In this document: in pieces, positions 54,719 to 64,000 of the stretch
Position numbering within the stretch: position 1 is the stretch's first letter
Layout: each line of letters opens with the position of its first letter
Assembly (NCBI GenBank): GCA_032718475.1
Contig: JAUCBJ010007160.1
Location: 1 to 64,000, forward strand
Origin: Nemertoderma westbladi
Taxonomy: Eukaryota > Xenacoelomorpha > Nemertodermatida > Nemertodermatidae
DNA length: 64,000 nucleotides
Direction of reading: 5' to 3'
Notes under the pieces: model-generated
What the model was told of the DNA's origin: nothing
The model's database searches: none
The model's input: only the letters and a program-made list of their open reading frames with translations
Translations under genes and position numbers: made by a program

Positions 54719-56707
54719 TAGTGTTATACAGACGACGGCAAAGACCAAACCTCCCATGAGGAGAACAGCGGGAAAGACACCGAAAGATCTTATTATGTCA
54801 ACAAAGTACCTAAAGACGTAAGTAAATTTAAGTCTCGAACCAGTGACAGGAGAGAACAGGTAACAACAACTTCTCCTACGTCTCCTAAAAGAATTCATGG
54901 AAGAAAGCCCGAGGAAAGAACAAGTGTGCACCACACAGCACGGGTTAAAGTAAGTAACATCAAGCCCAAATGTGTATTGTGTGACGGGCCCCATCGCTTG
55001 AGTGGGTGTGATGAATTCTTAAAGAAATCCCTAAAGGATAGACGTGATGTCATGTGGGATAAGCGGTTGTGTTATAATTTTCTCAGACGAGGACACCAAC
55101 GGTGGACCTGTTACTCAGATGCTAGGTGTGCTAAGTGCGGCGCGAAACATCATATCTTGCTGCACACCGAATTCGAAAGAAACAGCCCGAGTCAGGTAAG
55201 TGAGCCCGAACTACATGTCCAATTCAGTGATGTGAACGACACTGACCACAGTTCTGAGATGGAAGGATTCTACACGGATGAATTCTCCGACAAAAACGAA
55301 TCCTGTTATCTAATAAACACCGCAGTGTATCGAGCACTTACGTATGAGACTGAACCCGATAGTGAGCTTCCCCTAACTATTCCTGGCCGACAACCATCTT
55401 GGAAAGCGCCAACTTCCAACGTAGGAATCCGAGAATTTCCCGTAGTGCAGTTGAGAGTCCATGGGTTAAAAAGGAGCTATATAGTGAATGCCCTCCTTGA
55501 CTCCGGCAGCACAGGAACATTCATCGACAAAGAACTAGCCGAAGACATCTTTGCTGGACAACCCAAGTTCCGAACTAAGTTGAACCTTTCAGGAATTATG
55601 CAGGTTTGGAAATCTACAGTAGCTACAGACTACTATGTAGGCGCCCCCCAGGATGAACTAGGAGAACACAGTATAAGGTCAGTAAAAATGGTGGTGATAA
55701 AGAACTTCGCTACCAGCCAAGTAGAACCTTATAACTGGGATGAAGACGATTTCACCCAGCAGCATGAGATACCTAGATTCAACACCGACTACCCAGGGGT
55801 ACAGATACTCATCGGCCAAAATGCGCATGAGGCGCTTGAGACATTGGAGAGGCGGCCTGCTCGACCGCAACCATTGCAAACCTATGCGGGAAGAACAAGA
55901 GTAGGTTGGTACTTCACTGGACCTTCCCGTAGGACACTCATGGAAAGGCTACCCAAAGATCAGGTCCATCAAGTGAGTGGATGTGAAGAAGACATCAGTG
56001 AGGGAGAGACAACCACAACTGAGGGAACACCATACTCCTCAGATAATGACGATATTAACTCTAATGTAGATCAATGGAGACATTGCCTTGGGACGATTAA
56101 TCCAGCCGACATCGCTTCCAGAGGAGCAACTCCTCAAGAACTGATAGATACTCCAGACTGGTTAGGTGGACCCGACTTCCTAAGTGAAGAAGAGGATGAA
56201 TGGCCTCCTCATCTCACCACGGCTGAGATCAGACAAGCCAAGGGAGCGGAGAAAGTCAAACCTAAAACCCGGACGAGTAAATCAAAGTTATTCAAACCCG
56301 TGATAGATCGGTCTGTACTACACATTTCCAGGGACGACGCTGTAGATCTAAACTCCCCCGCCACAAATAACTCTGTTGTGGAAATCAGAGAAAGAGACTG
56401 GAAATCTGGAACACCAGACGTCTCGCAGGGACTCTCCCCTCTCCTGCAGGGAGCGCTAAACCACTATAGCTCCTGGAATCGGCTTTGTAAGGCCGTCATG
56501 TATTTGAAGCGATGTTTCTATTGTCACTATTCCAGGACGAAGAGAAAACCTGGAATTGTATTCGAAACACAACAACTCAATCGCCCAGTTGGTCGTTTAT
56601 GTTTACTGGAAAGAGACCGAGAACTGTCCGGAAACTATGGAAGGCAAGATACTCTTCCCACGACCACCTCCCTAATCCAACAAACATCTAGGGACTCCCC
56701 AACGTAA
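54719..56707 (+). CDS. Zinc knuckles, aspartic protease and Pol remnant fused in one frame (copy 2)
   Basis: The frame is open from at least 54926 to TAA at 56705-56707 (593 codons from the first in-frame Met). It begins within gag, with zinc knuckles CVLCDGPHRLSGC and CYNFLRRGHQRWTC; the second has Phe for its second Cys, unlike copy 1. The protease (ALLDSGSTGTFID, Asp at residue 192 of this frame) follows. Then comes the deletion junction SDNDDINS|NVDQWRHC, the NPADIASRGATPQELIDTP segment, PPHLTTAEIRQAKG, and an integrase-like end with LNRPVGRLCLLERD. Copy 1 has two stops in the same stretch. The open frame across the junction shows that the RT/RNase H loss was in frame. Whether it is translated is unknown. 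Confidence 0.82.
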
Positions 56708-58410
56708 CAGCGCCTGGAGTGGGTGTGTGACTACATTATTTTATATTTGTTTTTATTATTTTATATTTATGTATGTATTATTATGTAATTTTATTATAAT
56801 CGTTTTCTTTAATTTTATTTAGCAGAATGATATTTTAGCGATTATTTAGTAGATTAGTGCAATATATATTAGTGTTTATTACTTACTTACTTATATTATA
56901 TTATATATTTAGTGCAACGGCGAGAAATAATTCTTTTTCTCTTTCCTTACTGTCCGTATCATATTATAAATACGTGACTACATTAAGATGAAATATCCAT
57001 ACTTATTAAAGTACAATAAAGCTCCTACTATATTCAAGTATTATTGGTAAGTAGAGTATTAGGAATGCAAAGTTCAGATCCTCGTGTCTCGGCTAAACCA
57101 AGCTATGGGTAGACCTTGGAAACGACTTGCCTCTTCTCACTGACATTGCTTCTTGCAATATTGCTCTCATACCATATATTAAATAATACATATAGTAGCG
57201 TGATGTCCCTTTAACAGTAACGTACAACGCAAATAAATTTGCGCCTTTGACCATCTGTAATTCTAGTCGATTAAGATATCGTGGCACCCACCGATATACT
57301 TGAAAGACAAAATTCTAGAATCAGTGGTTAACGTCCCCAGACAAGTTCTGGAATAAACCGGTGCCCATCTTAAATATTAACTATTAATATTTATAAAATC
57401 TGTCAAACAAATACAATAGAGTAAATACTTACAAGTTAACTCTAGAAAATCTATAAATTAAAATCTGTTAAATTTTAGATCCTTTAAAATTCTAGTCGAT
57501 TAAGATATCGTAGCACTTACCGATACTCTTAATAGGACAAATTTCCTAGAATCAAGGATCCCAGTCCCCAGACATGCTTTGGAATAAAATTGAGCTTATT
57601 CCAACATTAAAAAATAAAATTTACGGGAATAAATTTAAATTCATCTCTTTTAATGAATTTGATAAATTGTCATTTTTATACAATTTATAACATTCCCAAA
57701 ATTCCATTAATTAATAGATCATGGGAGCGGAGATTCACCCTATTAAGTGTATTAGTGTGCGAGAATCTCCAATATATAGTCAATAGCCGATAAAATTCAT
57801 AAAATCATGTATAAGGGGGAATATTGACAATTAAAGAATTACTATTAAATAGCATCCCAGATCTGTATGCATGAGAATTACCCTAATTATACTGCTGGCT
57901 TTCCATAATGTCACCATGGCAACAACCACGCTAGAATTAGAAGTGAGTTAAAAGAACAATAAAAGGCTTGCCCCATTGAATAGCATACGGAATAAATAGC
58001 GCACTGCTAGTATCCAGGGATACATAATAATAACGTGGCATTCTGGAAGGCACTTGACTAACGGACAAATGGCCCGAATGTGTACAATTTGTGACAGTGG
58101 TGTGGAATTTGTGCGTTTATAGGTGAATGTTACTACTAAAGTGTATTTACAGTAGCGAGTCGCAGTTGTGAAAGTAGCCCTACCTCCGCAGTAAGAACCT
58201 GAAGTAAATCTAAGCCCTTGGGACGGACAGTGGAGTGACTCGCGCTGGTATTGTTGTCGTTGTGTAGCTACTATGTTGGCGAAAGGCACATCGGCGACAG
58301 TACATCAGCATTGAGGATCTTGCGCTGTCCGGGGGCATTGAGGGGTAGGCAGCGACGCCCGCTAGCCTAATTATGATTAATTATAATATCGATAAACTCA
58401 TATAGCAGCT
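56708..58410 (+). other. Spacer of copy 2 before the second ORF
   Basis: Collinear with 20411-22031 of copy 1, including the doubled TTCTAGTCGATTAAGATATC block (57260 and 57490) and the GTCCGGGGGCA..GGCAGCGACGCCCGCT segment near 58329-58362. No coding sequence. Confidence 0.65.
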
Positions 58411-58661
58411 ATGACTGAGTTGATAGAAGATGATCTTGATATCAGGGAGCGATATACCCTACCATTGCTAGCGTTTGTTGATAGTTTAATACGCGGCGAC
58501 GTTCGTCAACCTACTACGGAGGACGATGGCCATTATATCGAACTGCCAATGTCAAAGGAACAACTCACGCGTGAATTGGACTATAGAAAATTCACCGCTC
58601 GCTATACGCATCGTAATGGTATGTATATGGGCTTCTTAACTACTGGTCATCCTATTGATTT
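58411..58661 (+). pseudogene. Second ORF of copy 2, cut by the adapter pair
   Basis: MTELIEDDLDIRERYTLP and the next 65 residues match copy 1's ORF (22032) with scattered substitutions and one two-codon insertion/deletion. The match stops at HPIDL, after which the adapter sequence begins. The zinc knuckles would lie beyond this point and are lost. Confidence 0.85.
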
Positions 58662-58714
58662 AGTACTCTGCGTTGATACCACTGCTTAAAGCAGTGGTAT
58701 CAACGCAGAGTACT
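58662..58714. other. Inverted pair of sequencing-library adapters (artefact)
   Basis: 58689-58714 reads AAGCAGTGGTATCAACGCAG followed by AGTACT. 58662-58687 is its exact 26-nt reverse complement, with one A between them. This is, from memory, the SMART-type amplification primer used in cDNA work and in PCR-amplified low-input long-read libraries. Biological origin is very unlikely. The join is a chimera. Confidence 0.97.
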
Positions 58715-60029
58715 CAGAACAAATAATATATAATATACACTATTCTAGAACAAAAATAAAATAAAAAAATTATTGTTCTAGAACATTCAGCTAGTAATTT
58801 TTTAAATTTAAAATAGCTAGTAATAAAAAAAAATTTATTTATTTATATTATTTTTAAAAAATTTATCTACCGGTACCAAATTGTATCATTTGTTAAATTT
58901 AATAGCTATTATAAAATTAAAAAAAACTAGCTATATGTTTTAGAACATTATTATTTTTTATTTTATTTATGTAATATTATATTTTTTTGGTTTATGCCTA
59001 TTTTTCGAGTCCTCAGGCAAAGGACAGAGTAGCCGATGATGTCAGGGACCTTAGAATCGGGACTGTCTAAAACTGTCGAAAGTCTCTGTCCTAAATCCCG
59101 GTCGGTCCAATTTTTTCCCGGTCCACAAGAATATTAATAAAACCCGGTCCAAAAACTTGCCTAAAAAGTCCCTCCTAGACCAGCAGAAAGTCTCCCATTT
59201 CGGTAATTGTAATGCTTTTTAGCTGATATTAACTTAACTTTTAACTCCATTATTTGCATAATTAATTTTTAAAACCAAAATATCACATTATACACAATAA
59301 TATTGATAATGATGCTGGACGCCACCTAGATCGCAAGCGAGTAATGGTGGTGGTCGCCCATTGGTGATATGAATGAATTGAAGTGATTGGTACCGATGAA
59401 GTACATATAGCAACCCTCCCTGTACCCATGCCCAATACCGCCCTCTCCCAGTACCGATACAACTTACCCGTTATATATATTTGGCAGATGTTTACTACAC
59501 GTGTATGGTGACGACGCTGACAAATCCGCAGTTCTCCAGTCTACCGTTAGGTGGCTGTTAGATTATTATTGTTAGGGCTCCAGTGAATGGCATGTGGTGG
59601 TTAGATCCTACCTGCTGCCGCTACTGGTCTTTTCACTACCGGTATTCTTCCTGTCTGCCTTAACTGTCCTTCACAAGGCTATGAGCCTACTGTACATACA
59701 GCATGTTACTACTGTATGTTATCGGTACTACATATACTGTACAGAAGGCCCTACTGGTATATGCTGCTGTATGGTGGTATGTGTTCTGCTGAGTGTCGGA
59801 ATTGGAATTGTTTAATTGACATCAAAATATAGGAAGAAAGTGAAACTAAATAAAAACGAACATTACGGGTGTAGATAAAAACCAATATAGTCATAGCCGC
59901 ATAAGGCTGTAAGGATATAGATTGGGCTAATTATACTAAGACGGTGAAAAAATAAGATACCGGTACAAACTTGGAATACACAGAAGTGCAATATGTCAAA
60001 TACGGAATACACAAATAAAATATAATCAT
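58715..60029. other. AT-rich DNA right of the adapter join
   Basis: 58715-59000 is very AT-rich with inverted TTCTAGAACA/TGTTCTAGAA words. Beyond it there is no gene that I can support. An open frame near 59594 is hydrophobic but lacks any recognisable context. Confidence 0.5.
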
Positions 60030-61140
60030 ATGTAGGTTAGGGCGGTGCGTTTTTTACTTTTTTTCGATTTCATTGTTCTACCGGTGCACAAAAGTTGCCA
60101 AATGGTAAAAAAATAAGGAAAAAAAATTTCTTGAAATTTCGTCTATATCTTCACGGATCCCAAGAGGGTTGAAATTTTGGTAGAGCGAATAGTTTTTGAG
60201 ATATCGCAGAAAATGTGAAGTCCGGCACAAGTCTACATTTCCGCCTTGATGTGATATGGACAAATCCCCAAAAAAATTTATTTTGAATTATCTGAAGGAA
60301 TCAAGTATAGACACATGACTGCAACAAATTGATTTAGTGTATACACAGACACCTTCAAAATTAAAGAGTAGTGATTAGTTTACTATAGTTTTTGTACAAA
60401 ATGTGTGGAATGGGTCAACTGAATATCAAGTATTAATTGGTGGACATAGTCTTGACATTTTGTATAATAACTCAAGAACTAATGACTCTACTGCTGTTAT
60501 TTTAAAGGTGTCTAAACCCACTACATCGATCATTTCTGTGATGTGTCTATTCTTGGTTCCTTGAGATAATTCAAAATAAAATTTTTGAGGATTTGTCCAT
60601 ATCGCATCAAGGTGGTAATGAAGACTTGTGCCGGACTTCACATTTTCTGCGATATCTCAAGAACTATTCGCTCTACATCTGTTTTGAAGTTGTCTACCCC
60701 CACTAAATCGGACATTGCGGTTCTAATGAGCATAATATTAATGCAGTATGATAATTCAAAGTTGGCCATCGCGAAAATTGGAATTATCATCACTTGCGCC
60801 AAATGGTAGGTTCTGTCCATGTGCCTGTGGCACTAGTTCCCTTGATCCAAAAATTAAAATTTTGGTATCTAACTAAGTTTGGACCCTTTTGATGACATTT
60901 GATGCATGCAGGAAGTTATTTTTTGAGTCATTGTACTTTCATTAATGTCTAATATTGCTATAAATTTCATTATGGTGCATTGCGAAGGCTCAAAATTTCA
61001 ACCCTCTTGGGATCCGTGAAGATGTAGACGAAATTTAAATAAATTTTTTTTCCTTATTTTTTCACCATTTGGCTACTTTTGTGCACCGGTAGAACAATGA
61101 AATCGAAAAAAAGTAAAAAACGCACCGCCCTAATGTAGGT
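60030..61140. mobile_element. Foldback DNA element with 8-bp target duplication (hAT-like)
   Basis: The element 60038-61132 starts TAGGGCGGTGCGTTTTTTAC and ends with its inverse. The outer arms of about 145 bp include CGGATCCCAAGAGGGTTGAA. A perfect ATGTAGGT duplication flanks it (60030-60037 and 61133-61140). A further inverted pair (60170-60310 against 60545-60690) lies inside. No transposase ORF. An 8-bp duplication with a TAGGG-type end fits hAT, but P- or Merlin-type is not excluded. Confidence 0.88.
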
Positions 61141-61829
61141 AGCATTTGTAGAGCAGTAGAGGGCTTTATTTAGGATGAACAAATGTGAAATGTACAAAGT
61201 AGGCCTAGCACCTAGGCCTACTATGTAAATATTAATCTCAAATATGGTGTAGTTAGTTACGTGTACCGGTAGATCAAAATATAGGGAGAAAGTGAAACTA
61301 AAACAAGAGCGAATATTACCGGAATAGATAAAACCAATATAGTCGTAGGAATATAAATCGAGCTAATTAATTGTACTAAAATGGTAAAAAAGTAAGATAT
61401 ATGCACTTGCAGTACACAGAAATATAATATGACAAAGACAGAGTATGCAAGTAAGTAAGTAAGTATGTATTATCACAGGTAGAATCATTAAGCATAGGCA
61501 TAAGTCTGTGCTTCGCTTGTCTGCCTTTTACTATAAATAAATGAGCTACGACTTCCGTATTATTATAGACTCTTTCTTCAGGATCTCAATATGGCGCAGT
61601 GCAGCAGTGCTGTACGTGACGTTCCTACAACAGTAAAAACCTTACTATACAGTATTCAAATGATGGACTTTCAACAGGTCAGATAATGCAACCTACTCAC
61701 TGACTCACCGCATTTATACCGGTCGGCGGTCGCCTATACTAATTCTGATGTCTAGGCCTACCTACTTCTGATGGTGGTACAGTAGCATATACTCTTCTGT
61801 ACCATTATATGCGGTAGGTGCTATAATGC

Positions 61830-62421
61830 ACAACGAGCAACAATGACCAACAATGAGCAACAACGAGCAACAATGAGCAACAACGAGCAACAATGATCAA
61901 CAACTAGCAACAATGAGCAACAACGAGGAACATTAATGAGCAACAACTTGCAACAATGAGCAACAACGAGCAACAATGATTAACAACGAGCAACAATGAG
62001 CAAGAACGAGCAATAATAAAGTACAACAACGAGTATCAATGAGCAACAACGAGTAACAATGAGCAACAACGACCAACTATGAGCAACAATGAGCAACAAC
62101 GAACAACAATGAGCAATAACGAGCAACAATGAGTAACAACGAGCAACAATGAGAAACAACGACCAACAATGAGCAAAAACGAGCAATAATAAAGTACAAC
62201 AACGATTAACAATGATCAACAACGAGTATTAATGAGCAACAACGAGCAATAATAAAGTACAACAACGAGTAACAGAGCAACAACGAATAACAATGAGCAA
62301 CAATGAGGAACAACGAACAACAATGCGCAACAACGAGCAACAATGAGGTACAACGAGCAATAATAAAGTACAACAACGAGCAACAATGAGCGACAATGAG
62401 CAACAATGAGCGACACGTTCG
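61830..62421. repeat. CAACAATGAGCAACAACGAG minisatellite, left block
   Basis: A 9/10-bp alternation of CAACAATGAG and CAACAACGAG with interspersed AATAATAAAGTACAACAACG units. The right block continues at 63034-63345. Long minus-strand frames rich in Leu, Ile and Cys are by-products. Confidence 0.9.
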
Positions 62422-63033
62422 TGGGGACTTCGCGCAGCACGTAGTCGGCAAGCCTTGGCATACGGTTCATATAGAGCAAATGGGGCATGTCTAGTTTGGA
62501 CCCCATATCCCATGCTATAAATGTATTCATTCGATATACAATCATATGTTAATCCGCTAGGTGGTGTCAAATTGTTATTCTGCAATTTCGTACTTACCAG
62601 TGCAGCACTGTACAGCAGTACCGTACCGGTAGGCCTATGTCATTACTTCTGAGTCTCTAGCGGATCCCCAATTAAATGTCTTAACTTTTCAATTTCGTAA
62701 AAGATAGACTTCATGATTCTCTACAGGCCACCAAAATTTCAGCTCAGGAAAATGAGGCCTTCCCGAGAAATTTAACATTTTCTAAAAACCACATAATCTG
62801 TCGTAGCTGACGTCAGACTGCATGATTTTTCACCAAACTTTACAAACTTTCTAAACTTTCTCTCTACTACTTACCTACTAAGTTTGGTTCAATTCCGAAC
62901 GAGCGATGCCGAGAAATTCGCGTTCAAACATTTACCAGACAGACGGACGGACAGACAGACAGACAGACGGACATGCCCCATTTGCCCTATATGAACCGTA
63001 TGCAAAGGCTCGCCGACTACGTGTCTCGCCCCA
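62422..63033. mobile_element. Foldback element inside the minisatellite
   Basis: Arms of about 60 bp: left TGGGGACTTCG...CACGTAGTCGGC, CATACGGTTCATATAGAGCA and AATGGGGCATGTC. The right is the inverse with small differences and a GACGGACAGACAGACA run at 62939-62971. The array resumes on both sides, so it inserted after the array existed. Confidence 0.82.
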
Positions 63034-63345
63034 CAATGAGCAACAATGAACAACAACGAGCAACAACGAGGAACAACGAGCAATAATAAAGTACAACAAC
63101 GAGCAACAATGAGGAACAACGATCAATAATAAAGTACAATAACGAGCAACAATGAGGAACAACGAGCAATAATAAAGTACAACAACGAGCAACAATGAGG
63201 AACAACGAGCAATAATAAAGTACAACAACAAGCAACAATGAGGAACAACGAGCAATAATAAAGTACAACAACGAGCAACAATGAGGCGAACAACGAGCAA
63301 TAATAAAGTACAACAACGTGTAACAATGAGCAACCAAAATAGCAA
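63034..63345. repeat. Minisatellite, right block
   Basis: Higher-order units of about 56 bp (CAACAATGAGGAACAACGAG, CAATAATAAAGTACAACAACG) repeated five times, more uniform than the left block. Confidence 0.88.
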
Positions 63346-63645
63346 TAAATTTTGGTGGTAACCAAAACAATGAACCAAAGTTATGACATGTTATTGTTAG
63401 AAGATTATGGGTCCGGACACAAAAAGCTGAGGTAATAAGGGTCCGGTCAATAATACACAAGTAAAATATAAATCAAATATAAAGCTTCAATACGGTATTA
63501 AGAGGGTCTGGTCTGGTCAGTAGTTGCAGTGAAGTGCCCTGCAACTCCTGAGCAACTAACTCACTAACCTTAACCCAGTAACCTAAATAACAAATCATAA
63601 ATACAAAATAGGCTTGGCCTACCCCACCCCACAAGCTATACAGTA

Positions 63646-64000
63646 TGTTCGCGCTTTCAGACCTTTGGCAGTTTAACCCACCAAATTAAGATGTCTTCTA
63701 GATATTAAATCTGTTTTTTAGTCTATGACAAGTTTTTGATTCACTACACTAGTCGAAACCAATCCGTGCGCGACCATTCACCCGCTGGATATTCCCGGGA
63801 GATTGGGTTCGACGGTTTAATTTTATTGCTATGTAAGCCTAATGTATTATTCGACTGACAGTACTATATAATCTCTGACAATATTATTCACCTTCGGTAA
63901 TATTAACAGTTCCTTTAGGACGTGGCGCTTTATCTATATAAACAGAGTTATGACTTAAACTACTCACAACGATATGGCTTAATTATAATTCACATATATG
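63646..64000 (-). repeat. Diverged BEL-type LTR, minus strand, cut by the window edge
   Basis: TGTTCGCGCTTTCAGACCTT, GCAGTTTAACC, ATTCACCCGCTGGAT, CCCGGGAG and CAGTTCCTTTAGGACGTGGCG match the reverse complement of the copy 1 LTR with many changes. The DNA left of 63646 does not match the element's leader, so it is a 3' LTR or a solo LTR. Confidence 0.8.

Larger units (their letters stand above)
47984..58661 (+). mobile_element. BEL/Pao-like element, copy 2, truncated at both ends
   Basis: Homology to copy 1 begins at AGTATTATTCGAT (47984; 12319 in copy 1), about 210 bp after the expected end of a 5' LTR. It runs through leader, Gag, protease, Pol remnant, spacer and the start of the second ORF. 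It stops at an adapter pair at 58662. No LTR is present. A 1.9 kb block (52807-54718) flanked by a 250-bp duplication interrupts gag. Confidence 0.9.

Noticed and set aside
59594-59815. Hydrophobic 73-codon frame as a membrane protein
   Set aside because: Isolated, no homology that I recognise, composition explained by local T-rich DNA.
61980-63460. Leu/Ile/Cys-rich minus-strand frames resembling membrane proteins
   Set aside because: They are translations of the CAACAATGAG minisatellite and shift frame with it.

Overview
This window reads as nuclear DNA of a multicellular animal, probably a marine invertebrate. It has spliced exons with GT/AG borders encoding extracellular modules (FTP-type lectin, thrombospondin type 1, fibronectin type II). 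Around them is a dense layer of metazoan-type mobile elements: BEL/Pao-like LTR elements, several non-LTR retrotransposons, TTAA-targeting and 8-bp-target foldback elements, tRNA-like SINEs, and long minisatellites. There are no prokaryotic operons, rRNA genes or CRISPR arrays. I cannot name the species or phylum.

Layout. 1-1600: AT-rich diverged repeats and a retroelement coding scrap. 1864-8231 (minus strand): host exons FTP lectin, TSP1, FN2 and one unidentified exon, with two inverted copies of one non-LTR element lying between them. 9131-10660: a decayed reverse transcriptase on the minus strand. 10917-25629: a complete LTR-bounded element with a CAAAT target duplication, a large Gag-protease ORF, only a remnant of Pol, and a second zinc-knuckle ORF. 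Two different TTAA-flanked elements have inserted into it. 26960-29510: a non-LTR element with endonuclease and RT parts. 31371-31844: another RT fragment. 31985-35700: a 3.7 kb CA-rich minisatellite. 36480-38118: a non-LTR 3' end whose zinc-binding motif has become a 20-unit 42-bp array. 38857-39161 (minus): a signal-peptide first exon. 39275-46190: SINEs, foldback elements, a Harbinger-like remnant and a strong hairpin. 46190-47983: a non-LTR 5' half with a 2A peptide, PHD-like finger and endonuclease. 47984-58661: a second, end-truncated copy of the BEL/Pao-like element. 58662-58714: an inverted pair of library adapters, so the sequence to the right is not reliably contiguous with the left. 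58715-64000: AT-rich DNA, an 8-bp-TSD foldback element, a minisatellite with an embedded foldback element, and a minus-strand BEL-type LTR at the right edge.

How it fits together. The BEL/Pao-like element is the best candidate for an undescribed system. Two copies share the same loss of RT, RNase H and most of integrase, yet one keeps a 1409-codon Gag-protease ORF, LTRs that look identical to my eye and a perfect target duplication. That fits a non-autonomous family mobilised in trans. Both copies carry a separate zinc-knuckle ORF before the 3' LTR that I do not recognise. A second theme is that minisatellites here arose inside coding segments: 18 bp x 22 in the lectin exon, 42 bp x 20 in a non-LTR C-terminus, and 63-bp units in a SINE-like repeat.
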